Source of the DNA: Modestobacter sp. DSM 44400
Lineage (GTDB): Bacteria > Actinomycetota > Actinomycetes > Mycobacteriales > Geodermatophilaceae
Assembly (NCBI RefSeq): GCF_900107175.1
Contig: NZ_FNOZ01000016.1
Coordinates: forward strand, 26,206 to 90,205
DNA length: 64,000 nt
Direction: 5' to 3'
Below the pieces are notes generated by a model, which saw nothing but the letters and a program-made list of their open reading frames with translations, did not search any database and was not told where the DNA came from. A program made the position numbers and the translations under genes. Of the stretch, positions 1 to 7,202 are shown in pieces (position 1 is the first letter of the stretch; the number at the start of each line of letters is the position of its first letter).

Positions 1-186
1 GGGCAGGATCTTCTGCACGTGCGGCGGGCGGCCGGTGCGGTCCCACTCGACCGACCACAGGTAGTCCACGAACGGCACCAGCTCGGGCGACGGGTGGTGG
101 CGGGCGAAGGCGTCCGCGGCCGCGCGGGCGTGCAGGATGCCGCGCGGGTCACCCGCCGGCTCCGCTGCGATGTCGGCACTCTCCAC
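1..186 (-). CDS. AraC-type transcriptional regulator, N-terminal fragment (runs off window)
   Basis: The minus strand reads from GTG at 186 to base 1 without a stop. The peptide contains ARHHPSPELVPFVDYLWSVEWD, split here as ARHHPSPELV and PFVDYLWSVEWD. This resembles the N-terminal domain that precedes the helix-turn-helix in a group of AraC-family regulators (pattern: P-x-L-x-P-F-V-x-x-x-W-x-V-x-W-D). The DNA-binding half lies outside the window, so ligand and targets are unknown. It is divergent from the gene starting at 246, with 59 bp between them. Family membership rests on one short conserved stretch. GTG 186 is the only in-frame start seen nearby. Confidence 0.6.
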   Translation of the reverse strand, partial: MESADIAAEPAGDPRGILHARAAADAFARHHPSPELVPFVDYLWSVEWDRTGRPPHVQKILP

Positions 187-245
187 GGCGGCATTGTGTC
201 GCGGAAGTACAAGAACCGGCGCCGTCCCCGGGCCAGGGTGGGGAC

Positions 246-852
246 ATGACCGAACTGGACGCCTCTGCGATGACCTCGGCGGTCCGCGCCGCGGCCGGGC
301 AGGCGGGACGGGCGCTGGCCGCCGTGCCGCCCGACCGGCTGGGCGCTCCCCCCCTGCCCGGACTACGACGTGCTCGCCCTGCTCGACCACCTGGCCTGGG
401 GCGCGGTGCTCTCCCAGCGGGCGGCCACCCGGACGCCGTTCGAACACGACTGGAGCAGTGGTGAGCCAGCGCCCTACCTCAGCGGCCTGCCGGTGGAGCA
501 GTGGGGACCCGCGATCGCACCCGAGCTGGATGCCGCCGCGGACGCCTGGACCGACCCGGCGGCCTGGGCGGGGGAGACCTTGATGGGCACCGCACCGATG
601 CCGGCCGCGGTGGTCGGCCCGATGATGCTGGCCGAGTTCGTGCTGCACGGCTGGGACCTGGCCCGCGCGGTCGGCGCGCCCTACGAGGTCGCCGAGGAAC
701 TGGGCGCGGTCACGCTGGCCGCCGTCCAACCGCTGGCCGCGATGGGCCGGGACGGCGGGTGGTACGGCCCCGAGGTTGCCGTCCCGGCCGACGCCCCGGC
801 GTTCGACCGGGCGCTAGGGCTGACCGGCCGCGACCCCGCCTGGACCCCCTGA
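246..852 (+). pseudogene. TIGR03086/mycothiol-dependent maleylpyruvate isomerase-type protein, broken by one frameshift
   Basis: Two overlapping reading frames make one protein of about 200 residues. Frame A starts at ATG 246 (MTELDASAMTSAVRAAAG) and runs to a C7 tract at 348-354. Frame B resumes directly after it with CPDYDVLALLDHLAWGAVL and ends at 852. The family normally reads TPCPDYDVxxLLxHL without a break, so one base is missing at or near the C tract. The rest is typical of the DinB-like four-helix, metal-binding family: the HGWDLARA motif (H near residue 135 of the repaired protein) supplies a metal ligand. Members act as mycothiol-dependent isomerases or transferases, or are uncharacterised. 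A sequencing error in the homopolymer is as likely as real decay. Confidence 0.75.
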
Positions 853-861
853 CCGGGCAGG

Positions 862-1821
862 TCACTTCGGCACGGCCGCCAGGGTCGGCCGCCGGGTCGG
901 CTGCCGTCCCGGCAGGCAGGCCAGCGCCGCGAGCAGCAGCGCGACGCCGTCCTCGAGGACGGCGGCCTGCCAGTCGGGCACCTTCTTCGACGCCCACCGC
1001 CGCCAGGCGATGCCGCCGAAGGACCCGGCGGCCGCGCCCGTGATCCCGGCGAGCACCGGCCAGGCCGAGTTGGCGCCGTCCCGCCCGGCCAGCAGCGCGG
1101 CGCCGCCGGCGCCCAGCGCGAGCCGGGGCGGCAACCCGGCCGGGCTGGTGCGGTCCGGGGTGGTCGGCATCTTGTCCAGCGTCAGCTCCCCGGCGATCGC
1201 CGCTGCCGAGGCCAGTTTCTTCGGCAGGCCGGTGCCGGGCGTGGTCAGCGTGGGCGCGCCCAGGCCCAGGGAGCTCCGGCCACCGGTCGCCAGCCCGAGC
1301 AGTGCGGCGCGCAGCGTCAGCCCGGCGCCGGCGGGTCGCAGCGCCCGGGTCCGCTCGCTCGTCGTCGGCACCGCGGACAGCACCGCCTGCGCAGCCGCGC
1401 CGTAGGCCAGGTGCGGCACGGCGTCGCTCACCCAGTCCGTCCGCGACCAGCGGCGCGGGTCGGTGACGTGCAGGGCCGTGGCCGGCAGGTCGGTGGCGGC
1501 CATCGCCGCGACGCCGGTGACCACCGCACCCACCGGGGCGGACAGCCGCAGGCCGGCCGAGCGGACCACGCTGGCGAGCACGCCGAGGGCCAGGCCGTTG
1601 CCGATGCCGGACAGCTCGCCGAGCGCGGTGCGCCGGTTGTCCCGGGTGTCGCCGCGGCCGGGCACCGACCGGCCGGCTGCCCCGGCGAGGGCGTCGATGG
1701 TTTCTGCCGGCATGGTGCTGGCCGGGCGGCCACGCAGGGCCATGTCGAGGTAGGTGACGGCGTTCAGGACGGTGGTCCCGGTCGCGCCGGCGAGGAGTCC
1801 GCGGAGAAGTGGCCCGGTCAT
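862..1821 (-). CDS. Membrane protein with DUF4126-like C-terminal half
   Basis: Encodes 319 residues from ATG 1821 (MTGPLLRGLLAGATGTTVLN). A longer version from 1920 is possible, but its N-terminus is not hydrophobic and looks non-coding. The first half has several Gly/Ala-rich hydrophobic segments and the phrase NAVTYLDMALRGRP. The second half has a pattern like DUF4126 proteins: a hydrophobic stretch, then GELTLDKMPTTPDRT, then further small-residue membrane segments and a C-terminal VLEDGVALLLAAL. Function is unknown for this group. It is convergent with the gene ending at 852 and divergent from the MFS gene at 2018. I count about five or six possible membrane segments by eye. Confidence 0.6.
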   Translation of the reverse strand: MTGPLLRGLLAGATGTTVLNAVTYLDMALRGRPASTMPAETIDALAGAAGRSVPGRGDTRDNRRTALGELSGIGNGLALGVLASVVRSAGLRLSAPVGAVVTGVAAMAATDLPATALHVTDPRRWSRTDWVSDAVPHLAYGAAAQAVLSAVPTTSERTRALRPAGAGLTLRAALLGLATGGRSSLGLGAPTLTTPGTGLPKKLASAAAIAGELTLDKMPTTPDRTSPAGLPPRLALGAGGAALLAGRDGANSAWPVLAGITGAAAGSFGGIAWRRWASKKVPDWQAAVLEDGVALLLAALACLPGRQPTRRPTLAAVPK

Positions 1822-2017
1822 GCCCCGACCCTGGCTGCGCCTGGCGACGGCGGCAACCCGGGCGACACCGGCGTGGGCACACTCACGTGCGCTGGACACG
1901 TCGCGTACATGCGAAGCCAATCTCCGCCTGGGACTGTGGAGTCAGCGCCCGAGGTCGTGTGCTCCTCCGACCCTCCGGCGGCCGTTTCCGGCCGCCCGCG
2001 TCCCTGTTGAAGGTTCC

Positions 2018-3343
2018 ATGTCGCTCCCTGCTGTCGTGTCCCGCTCCGCTCTGTCCCGCTCCGCTCCGCCTCCGCTTTCCCGGCTGCGCACCGCGGTCGC
2101 CGTCCTGTTCGCCCTGGACGGCTTCGTGTTCGGCAGCTGGGCCGCCCGCGTTCCCGACGTCAGCGCGGCCACCGGCGCGAGTTCCACCACCCTGGGCTTC
2201 GCCCTGCTGTGCCTGTCGCTGGGTGCGCTGGCCTGCATGCAGCTCACCGGCGCCCTGTGTGCCCGGCTCGGCGCGGGTCTGGTCAGCGCCCTGGCCGGCG
2301 TCGGGGTGAGCCTGGCCGCCGTGCTGCCCGGGCTGTCCGGCTCGGTGCCGTCGCTGTGCGCTGCGTTGCTGGTCTTCGGCGCGGCGACCGGGATGGCCAA
2401 CGTGGCGGCCAACAGCCTGGGTGTGCAGGTCGAGGCCCGCGCCGGCCGCCCCGTGCTGTCCGGGCTGCACGCCGCCTTCAGCGGCGGCGGCCTGCTCGGT
2501 GCCCTGGCCGGTGGGCTGGTCTCGGCGTCGCTGGCGGTGGCTGCGCACCTGGTCGCCGTCGCCGTCGTCGGGCTGGCCGCAATGGCGTGGGCCGCGCCGG
2601 TGTTGGTGGCCGCCGAGCGCGCACCGGCCCGGGCCCGGCGGGTCCGGGGCGCCGGCCGGGCCGAGCACCGGCCCACCGCCGCGCTGGTGCTGCTGGGCGC
2701 GGTGGCCGGCGCGACCGCCTACGGGGAGGGCGCGCTCAGCGACTGGGGCGCGCTGCACCTCCGGGAGAACCTGCACGCCGTGCCGGCGCTGGCCGCCGCC
2801 GGGTACGCCGGCTTCTCCTGCGCCATGGCCGCCGGCCGGCTGGCCGGTGGACAGCTGGTCCTCGCCCTCGGCGAGCGGCGGCTGCTCGTCGGCGGTGCGC
2901 TGCTCGCCGCGGCGGGCTCGCTGACCGCAGTGACCACCTCCTCGCTGCCGGTCGCGCTGGCCGGTTACGCGGTGGTGGGGCTGGGCCTGGCCAACGTCTT
3001 CCCGCTGGCCATCGCCCGCGCCGGCGCGCTCGGCGGGCCCTCCGGCGTCGCGCTGGCCACGACCGTTGGCTACACCGGCCTGCTCGGCGGCCCCCCGGTG
3101 ATCGGCTTCCTGGCCGAGCACGCGGGCCTGCCGACGGCGCTGGGCACGGTCGCGCTGCTCGCGGGAGCCGCGGCCGTGCTCGTGCTCGGCCTCGACGGCG
3201 ACCGGATCCGGCGGCCGGTCCTGCCCCGGGCGGGCGACAGCTGGGTGGTGCCGGTCGCCGCCGGTCTGCGCCCGGTCGCGGTGCGGGTCCGCGGGGGCGC
3301 GGGCAGCTACGTGCGCGACCTGCAGCAGCTGTCGGTCGGCTGA
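2018..3343 (+). CDS. MFS transporter
   Basis: Encodes 441 residues from ATG 2018. Most of the chain is hydrophobic helices, consistent with 12 membrane segments in two halves. The first helix reads LRTAVAVLFALDGFVFGSWA followed by ARVPDVS, the pattern of the MFS subgroup that includes YbjJ-type permeases. The second half starts near residue 220 after a basic linker rich in Ala/Arg. Substrate cannot be read from the sequence. It lies 100 bp upstream of eutB on the same strand, so a role linked to ethanolamine metabolism is possible but unproved. The C-terminal 35 residues are polar and probably cytoplasmic. Confidence 0.85.
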   Translation: MSLPAVVSRSALSRSAPPPLSRLRTAVAVLFALDGFVFGSWAARVPDVSAATGASSTTLGFALLCLSLGALACMQLTGALCARLGAGLVSALAGVGVSLAAVLPGLSGSVPSLCAALLVFGAATGMANVAANSLGVQVEARAGRPVLSGLHAAFSGGGLLGALAGGLVSASLAVAAHLVAVAVVGLAAMAWAAPVLVAAERAPARARRVRGAGRAEHRPTAALVLLGAVAGATAYGEGALSDWGALHLRENLHAVPALAAAGYAGFSCAMAAGRLAGGQLVLALGERRLLVGGALLAAAGSLTAVTTSSLPVALAGYAVVGLGLANVFPLAIARAGALGGPSGVALATTVGYTGLLGGPPVIGFLAEHAGLPTALGTVALLAGAAAVLVLGLDGDRIRRPVLPRAGDSWVVPVAAGLRPVAVRVRGGAGSYVRDLQQLSVG

Positions 3344-3443
3344 TTCCGGCGTTCCGATCGCCGGCAGCCGTTGACCCGGCGTCCTCCCGACGGCGAGGCT
3401 GAGGGCCGCGCCGCTCCCCGGCGGCCCGGGAGCAGGAGGCGAC

Positions 3444-4889
3444 GTGACCGTCCGGCGGACGACACTCGGTGGTCACACCTTCGAGTTCCCCGACCTGGCC
3501 GACCTGCTGGCCAAGGCGACCCCGGCGCGCTCGGGTGACGTGCTGGCCGGAGTGGCCGCGGAGTCGCAGGCGCAGCGGGTCGCCGCCCAGGTCGTCCTGG
3601 CCGACGTCCCGCTGGCGACCTTCCTCGACGAGCAGGTGGTCGGCTACGACGAGGACGACGTCACCCGGTTGATCCTCGACACCCACGACACCGGCGCGTT
3701 CGCCCCGGTCGCCTCCCTGACGGTGGGGGGGTTCCGTGACTGGCTGCTGACCCGGGCGGCGGCCGGCGACGAGGCGGCGATCAGCGGCCTGGCCCGCGGG
3801 CTGACCCCGGAGATGGCCGCGGCGGTGTCCAAGCTGATGCGCAACGCCGACCTGGTCGCCGTCGCCCGCGCCACCCGGGTCGTCACCGGGCTGCGCAGCA
3901 CGATCGGGCTGCCCGGCCGGCTGGCGTCGCGGCTGCAGCCCAATCACCCGACCGACGATCCGGTCGGGGTGACCGCGAGCATCCTGGACGGGTTGTTGCA
4001 CGGCTGCGGCGACGCGGTCATCGGGATCAACCCGGCCACCGACTCCCCGGCGCAGACCATCGCGCTGCTGGAGCTGGTCGACGCCGTCATCAGCCGCTAC
4101 GAGATCCCCACCCAGTCCTGCGTGCTCGCCCACGTGACCACCACGCTGCGGGCGCTGGAGCGCGGCGCACCGGTGGACCTGGTGTTCCAGTCCGTGTCGG
4201 GTACCCAGGCCGGCAACGCCGGCTTCGGAGTCACCCTCGACCTGCTCGCCGAGGCTCGCGCCGGCGCGCTGGAACTGGGCCGGGGCACGGTCGGGCGCAA
4301 CGTCACCTACTTCGAGACCGGCCAGGGTTCGGCGCTGTCGGCCGACGCGCACCGCGGGGTCGGCGGCCGGGCGGTCGACCAGCAGACGCTGGAATGCCGC
4401 GCCTACGGGGTCGCCCGGCACTACGACCCGCTGCTGGTGAACACCGTGGTGGGCTTCATCGGCCCGGAGTACCTCTACGACGGCAAGCAGGTGATCCGGG
4501 CCGGACTGGAGGACCACCTCTGCGGCAAGCTGCTCGGCCTGCCCATGGGCGTGGACGTCTGCTACACCAACCATACCGAGGTCGACGGCGACGACACCGA
4601 CACGTTGACCCTGCTGCTGGGGGCGGCCGGCTGCTCGTTCGTCATCGCCGTCCCGGGGTCGGACGACGTGATGCTGCACTACCAGTCGCTGTCGTTCACC
4701 GACGTGCTGACCGCCCGCCAGGTGCTCGGGCTGCAGCCGGCACCCGAGTTCGTTGCGTGGCTCGCGCGGATGGAGCTGCTGGACGACGACGGGCGGGTGC
4801 GCTCGCTGACCCCCGACGCCCCGGCGGCCCGCGCCCTGCTCGCGGCGGCCCGCCCGACCGCCAAAATAGCCATCTCGGCGGACTCATGA
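3444..4889 (+). CDS. eutB: Ethanolamine ammonia-lyase large subunit
   Basis: Encodes 481 residues from GTG 3444, four bases after a good Shine-Dalgarno (AGGAGG). EutB forms the TIM-barrel catalytic subunit of the adenosylcobalamin-dependent enzyme that splits ethanolamine into acetaldehyde and ammonia. Recognisable family stretches include DVPLATFLDEQVVGYDEDDV, GFGVTLDLLAEA, YFETGQGSALSA and MGVDVCYTNH. Length is slightly above the roughly 450 usual for the family. Its stop overlaps the eutC start by four bases (ATGA), so the subunits are translationally coupled. The C-terminus ends TAKIAISADS, encoded by a short repeat that recurs at the start of eutC. No microcompartment shell genes or B12 riboswitch are visible nearby. 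Confidence 0.97.
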   Translation: MTVRRTTLGGHTFEFPDLADLLAKATPARSGDVLAGVAAESQAQRVAAQVVLADVPLATFLDEQVVGYDEDDVTRLILDTHDTGAFAPVASLTVGGFRDWLLTRAAAGDEAAISGLARGLTPEMAAAVSKLMRNADLVAVARATRVVTGLRSTIGLPGRLASRLQPNHPTDDPVGVTASILDGLLHGCGDAVIGINPATDSPAQTIALLELVDAVISRYEIPTQSCVLAHVTTTLRALERGAPVDLVFQSVSGTQAGNAGFGVTLDLLAEARAGALELGRGTVGRNVTYFETGQGSALSADAHRGVGGRAVDQQTLECRAYGVARHYDPLLVNTVVGFIGPEYLYDGKQVIRAGLEDHLCGKLLGLPMGVDVCYTNHTEVDGDDTDTLTLLLGAAGCSFVIAVPGSDDVMLHYQSLSFTDVLTARQVLGLQPAPEFVAWLARMELLDDDGRVRSLTPDAPAARALLAAARPTAKIAISADS

Positions 4890-4938
4890 ACAGGACGCCG
4901 AACTTGGACGGGGCCAAAATGGCCATTTGGGCCGACTC
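4860..4938 (+). repeat. Two direct copies of a 26-bp palindromic-looking repeat at the eutB/eutC junction
   Basis: Copy 1 is 4860-4885 and copy 2 is 4913-4938; they match at 22 of 26 positions. The core is GCCAAAAT-R-GCCAT-Y-T-S-GGC, nearly self-complementary around a central TGGCCA. Both copies are read in the same codon phase, so EutB ends AKIAISADS and EutC begins with AKMAIWADSDP after ten residues. A diverged 22-bp relative lies at 15895-15916 near the start of cydDC. This looks like a short mobile or dispersed palindrome that inserted into coding ends. Confidence 0.7.
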
Positions 4939-5668
4939 GGACCCGTGGGCGGTGCTCCGGCAGGCGACCCGCGCCCGGGTCGCGCTGGGCCGCGCCGGCG
5001 ACGCGCTGCCCACCGTCCGGGAGCTGGAGTTCCGCGCCGCGCACGCGGCCGCCCGGGACGCCGTGCACACCGCCCTGGACGCCGACCGGGTGCGGACGGC
5101 GCTGGTCGCCGCCGGGGTGGGCATCGACGTCCTCGAGGTGCGCTCGCAGGCCGGCGACCGGGCCACCTACCTGCAGCGCCCGGACCTCGGACGCCGGCTC
5201 GCCGAGGGCACGGACCTGCCGGCCGGCCCGGTCGACCTGGCGATCGTGCTGGCCGACGGGCTGTCACCGCGGGCCGTGCACGACCACGCCGCGGGCACCG
5301 TCGCGGCGGTGCTGGAACGGCTGCCGGGATGGTCGGTCGGGCCGCTGGTGCTGGCGCACCAGGCACGGGTGGCGCTGGGCGACCCGGTCGGCGCGGCGTT
5401 GGGGGCGCGGTGCGTCGTCGTCGGGGTGGGGGAGCGACCGGGCCTGAGCTCGGCGGACAGCCTGGGCCTCTACCTCACCTGGGACCCGCGTCCGGGACGG
5501 AGGGACGCCGAGCGCAACTGCATCTCCAACGTCCGCCCGCCGCACGGGCTGGGTTACGCGCAGGCCGCGGACACGCTCGCCGGTCTGCTGACCGCCGCGC
5601 GGAAGCTCGGCGCCTCGGGCGTGCTGCTCAAGGACGAGGGCGTCGCCCTGCCGCCGGGCGCGGGCTGA
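4886..5668 (+). CDS. eutC: Ethanolamine ammonia-lyase small subunit
   Basis: Encodes 260 residues from ATG 4886, overlapping the eutB stop by four bases. EutC binds the lower face of the adenosylcobalamin cofactor and completes the EutB6C6 complex. Typical stretches are WAVLRQATRARVALGRAGDA near residue 21, VDLAIVLADGLSPRAVHDHA in the middle, GERPGLSSADSLGLYLTW, and a C-terminal NCISNVRPPHGLGYAQAAD. It is shorter than the enterobacterial subunit because the poorly conserved N-terminal extension is missing, as in many actinobacteria. Residues about 10-18 derive from the repeat described at 4860-4938. No downstream operon partner is present; the next gene is a remnant on the other strand. Confidence 0.96.
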   Translation: MNRTPNLDGAKMAIWADSDPWAVLRQATRARVALGRAGDALPTVRELEFRAAHAAARDAVHTALDADRVRTALVAAGVGIDVLEVRSQAGDRATYLQRPDLGRRLAEGTDLPAGPVDLAIVLADGLSPRAVHDHAAGTVAAVLERLPGWSVGPLVLAHQARVALGDPVGAALGARCVVVGVGERPGLSSADSLGLYLTWDPRPGRRDAERNCISNVRPPHGLGYAQAADTLAGLLTAARKLGASGVLLKDEGVALPPGAG

Positions 5669-5692
5669 CCGGACCCGCAGGCACCCGGCGCT

Positions 5693-5875
5693 TCAGCCGA
5701 AGACCGCGTCGACGGCGTACTGGTCACCGCCGGTCTCCCCGAACTCGGTGACCCGGTCCCCGGCGAACCGGAACACGTGCGTGTTGGTCACCGCGAAGGA
5801 GCCCTCCCCGCGGCGCGCAGAGGCGAAGGCCTCGTAACCCTCGCGGATGCGGGCCGCGTGGGGGTGGTCGGACAT
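5693..5875 (-). pseudogene. SnoaL-like/NTF2-fold protein with internal deletion
   Basis: An open frame of 60 codons from ATG 5875 joins two parts that belong at opposite ends of an NTF2-fold (SnoaL-like) protein. The N-terminal part MSDHPHAARIREGYEAFAS is the usual first helix. It is followed directly by GSFAVTNTHVFRFAGDRVTE and a last strand ending QYAVDAVFG. Full-length relatives have about 130 residues, so roughly 60-70 central residues, including the pocket, are absent. The reading frame is kept across the join, so a short peptide could still be made, but it could not form the fold. Called a remnant; an unusual mini-protein is the alternative. Confidence 0.6.
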
Positions 5876-6122
5876 GACGTGCTTGTCCCGGTCGTGTCCC
5901 CCGTGGGAAAGGGACCACGCCGTCCACTGTCGTCCGGTTCGGCGGGACGGCGCCGGTGGGTGACCGGAGTGCGCTCGCCCGCCGCCGCGCAGAGTTCCGT
6001 CCGGTCCGCCGTCCGGCGATCCGCTCACCGAGGGGAGCAGCGGTACCCCGGGCGGAGGTGCTCAGGCGGTCACCCACCCGCCCACCAGCGGGGTGGGTGC
6101 GCACACGGTCGGGCGACCGTGG
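5876..6122. other. Intergenic region with hairpin upstream of iron transporter
   Basis: No credible coding frame is seen here. A 9-bp perfect inverted repeat, CACCCACCC at 6071-6079 and GGGTGGGTG at 6091-6099 with an 11-base loop, lies 24 bp before the iron box. It has no following T run, so it is a weak candidate for a terminator; it could be a second operator for the transporter promoter. Confidence 0.4.
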
Positions 6123-6141
6123 TTAGGTATGCCTCACCTAA
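6123..6141 (+). promoter_or_regulatory. IdeR/DtxR iron box
   Basis: The 19-mer TTAGGTATGCCTCACCTAA matches the DtxR/IdeR consensus TTAGGTTAGGCTAACCTAA at 15 of 19 strict positions, and at 16 if the degenerate central S is allowed. Both half-sites, TTAGGT and ACCTAA, are perfect. It sits 17 bp before the GTG start of the iron-binding lipoprotein gene, where bound repressor would block transcription or initiation. A matching regulator gene, ideR, is present at 48168-48917. Strong prediction of iron-dependent repression. Confidence 0.9.
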
Positions 6142-6158
6142 ACCGACGGAGGATGCAC

Positions 6159-7202
6159 GTGACCAGGACCGACCGCCGCTTCGCCACCGTGATCATCCCG
6201 CTGACCGTGACCGCCCTGCTCGCCGGTTGCGGGAACTCCGGCAGCTCGGGCTCCGCGGACGCCGCGTCCGACGCCGGGCCGCTCACCCTCTACAACGCCC
6301 AGCACGAGGATCTGATCACCGCGATGGTCGACGGGTTCACCGAGCAGACCGGCATCGAGGTCGAGCTGCGCAGCGGCGACGACGCCGAGCTGGCCAACCA
6401 GATCGTGGCCGAGGGCGACGCCTCCCCGGCCGACGTCTTCGTCACCGAGAACAGCCCCTCGATCGACCTGGTCGCCGAGGCCGGCCTGCTGGCGCCGATC
6501 GAGGAGTCGACCCTGGCGCAGGTGCCGGACCAGTTCAGCCCGGCCGATGGCTCCTGGGTCGGGTTCGCCGCGCGGTCGACGGTGCTGGCTTACAACACCG
6601 ACAAGCTCACCGAGGCGCAGCTGCCGGCGTCCCTGCTCGACCTGGCCGACCCGGCGTGGAAGGGCCGCTTCGGCATCGCCCCCGGCGGCGCGGACTTCCA
6701 GGCGATCGTCGGCGCCGTGCTCGCGCTGCGCGGAGAGGACGCCACCCGCACCTGGCTGGCCGGCCTCAAGGACAACGCTCAGGTCTACCAGGGCAACACC
6801 GCGGTGATGACCGCGGTGGACCAGGGCGAGATCGAGGCCGGGGTGATCTACCACTACTACTGGTACAAGGACCGCGCGGAGTCCGGGAACAACAGCGCGA
6901 ACGTGGAGCTGCACTACTTCGGCAACCAGGACCCGGGCGCCTTCGTCAGCGTCTCCGGCGCCGGCGTGCTCGCCTCCTCCGACCAGGCCGACGAGGCCCA
7001 GCAGCTGGTCGCCTACCTGACCAGCCCGGCGGGCCAGCAGCGCTCCGCGCAGAGCACCGCGCTGGAGTACGCCGTAGGCAACGACGCCACGTCGGCCGAG
7101 GTGTTGCCGCCCCTGGACGGCCTGGACGCTCCGGAGGTCGACCCGGGCATGCTCAACGGGCCGCAGGTCACCGAGCTGATGCAGGAAGCGGGTCTGCTCT
7201 GA
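6159..7202 (+). CDS. Ferric iron ABC transporter, substrate-binding lipoprotein
   Basis: Encodes 347 residues. GTG 6159 is chosen because GGAGG at 6148-6152 sits six bases before it; the ATG at 6153 would touch the Shine-Dalgarno. The N-terminus is a lipoprotein signal with lipobox LLAGC. The mature part begins LTLYNAQHEDLITAMVDGF, the standard opening of the FbpA/FutA class of iron-binding proteins. YHYYWYKDR near residue 230 holds the adjacent tyrosines that coordinate ferric iron in this family. It heads an operon with a permease and ATPase, each joined by a four-base overlap. The iron box at 6123 implies repression when iron is plentiful. Confidence 0.92.
   Translation: MTRTDRRFATVIIPLTVTALLAGCGNSGSSGSADAASDAGPLTLYNAQHEDLITAMVDGFTEQTGIEVELRSGDDAELANQIVAEGDASPADVFVTENSPSIDLVAEAGLLAPIEESTLAQVPDQFSPADGSWVGFAARSTVLAYNTDKLTEAQLPASLLDLADPAWKGRFGIAPGGADFQAIVGAVLALRGEDATRTWLAGLKDNAQVYQGNTAVMTAVDQGEIEAGVIYHYYWYKDRAESGNNSANVELHYFGNQDPGAFVSVSGAGVLASSDQADEAQQLVAYLTSPAGQQRSAQSTALEYAVGNDATSAEVLPPLDGLDAPEVDPGMLNGPQVTELMQEAGLL

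Noticed and set aside
1883..3121. Long minus-strand ORF opposite the MFS gene
   Set aside because: Gln/Gly/Arg-rich translation with no domain; it is the antisense shadow of a GC-rich gene with strong third-position bias.
3344..3443. B12 riboswitch before eutB
   Set aside because: Only 100 bp and no B12-box-like sequence or conserved stem pattern was seen.
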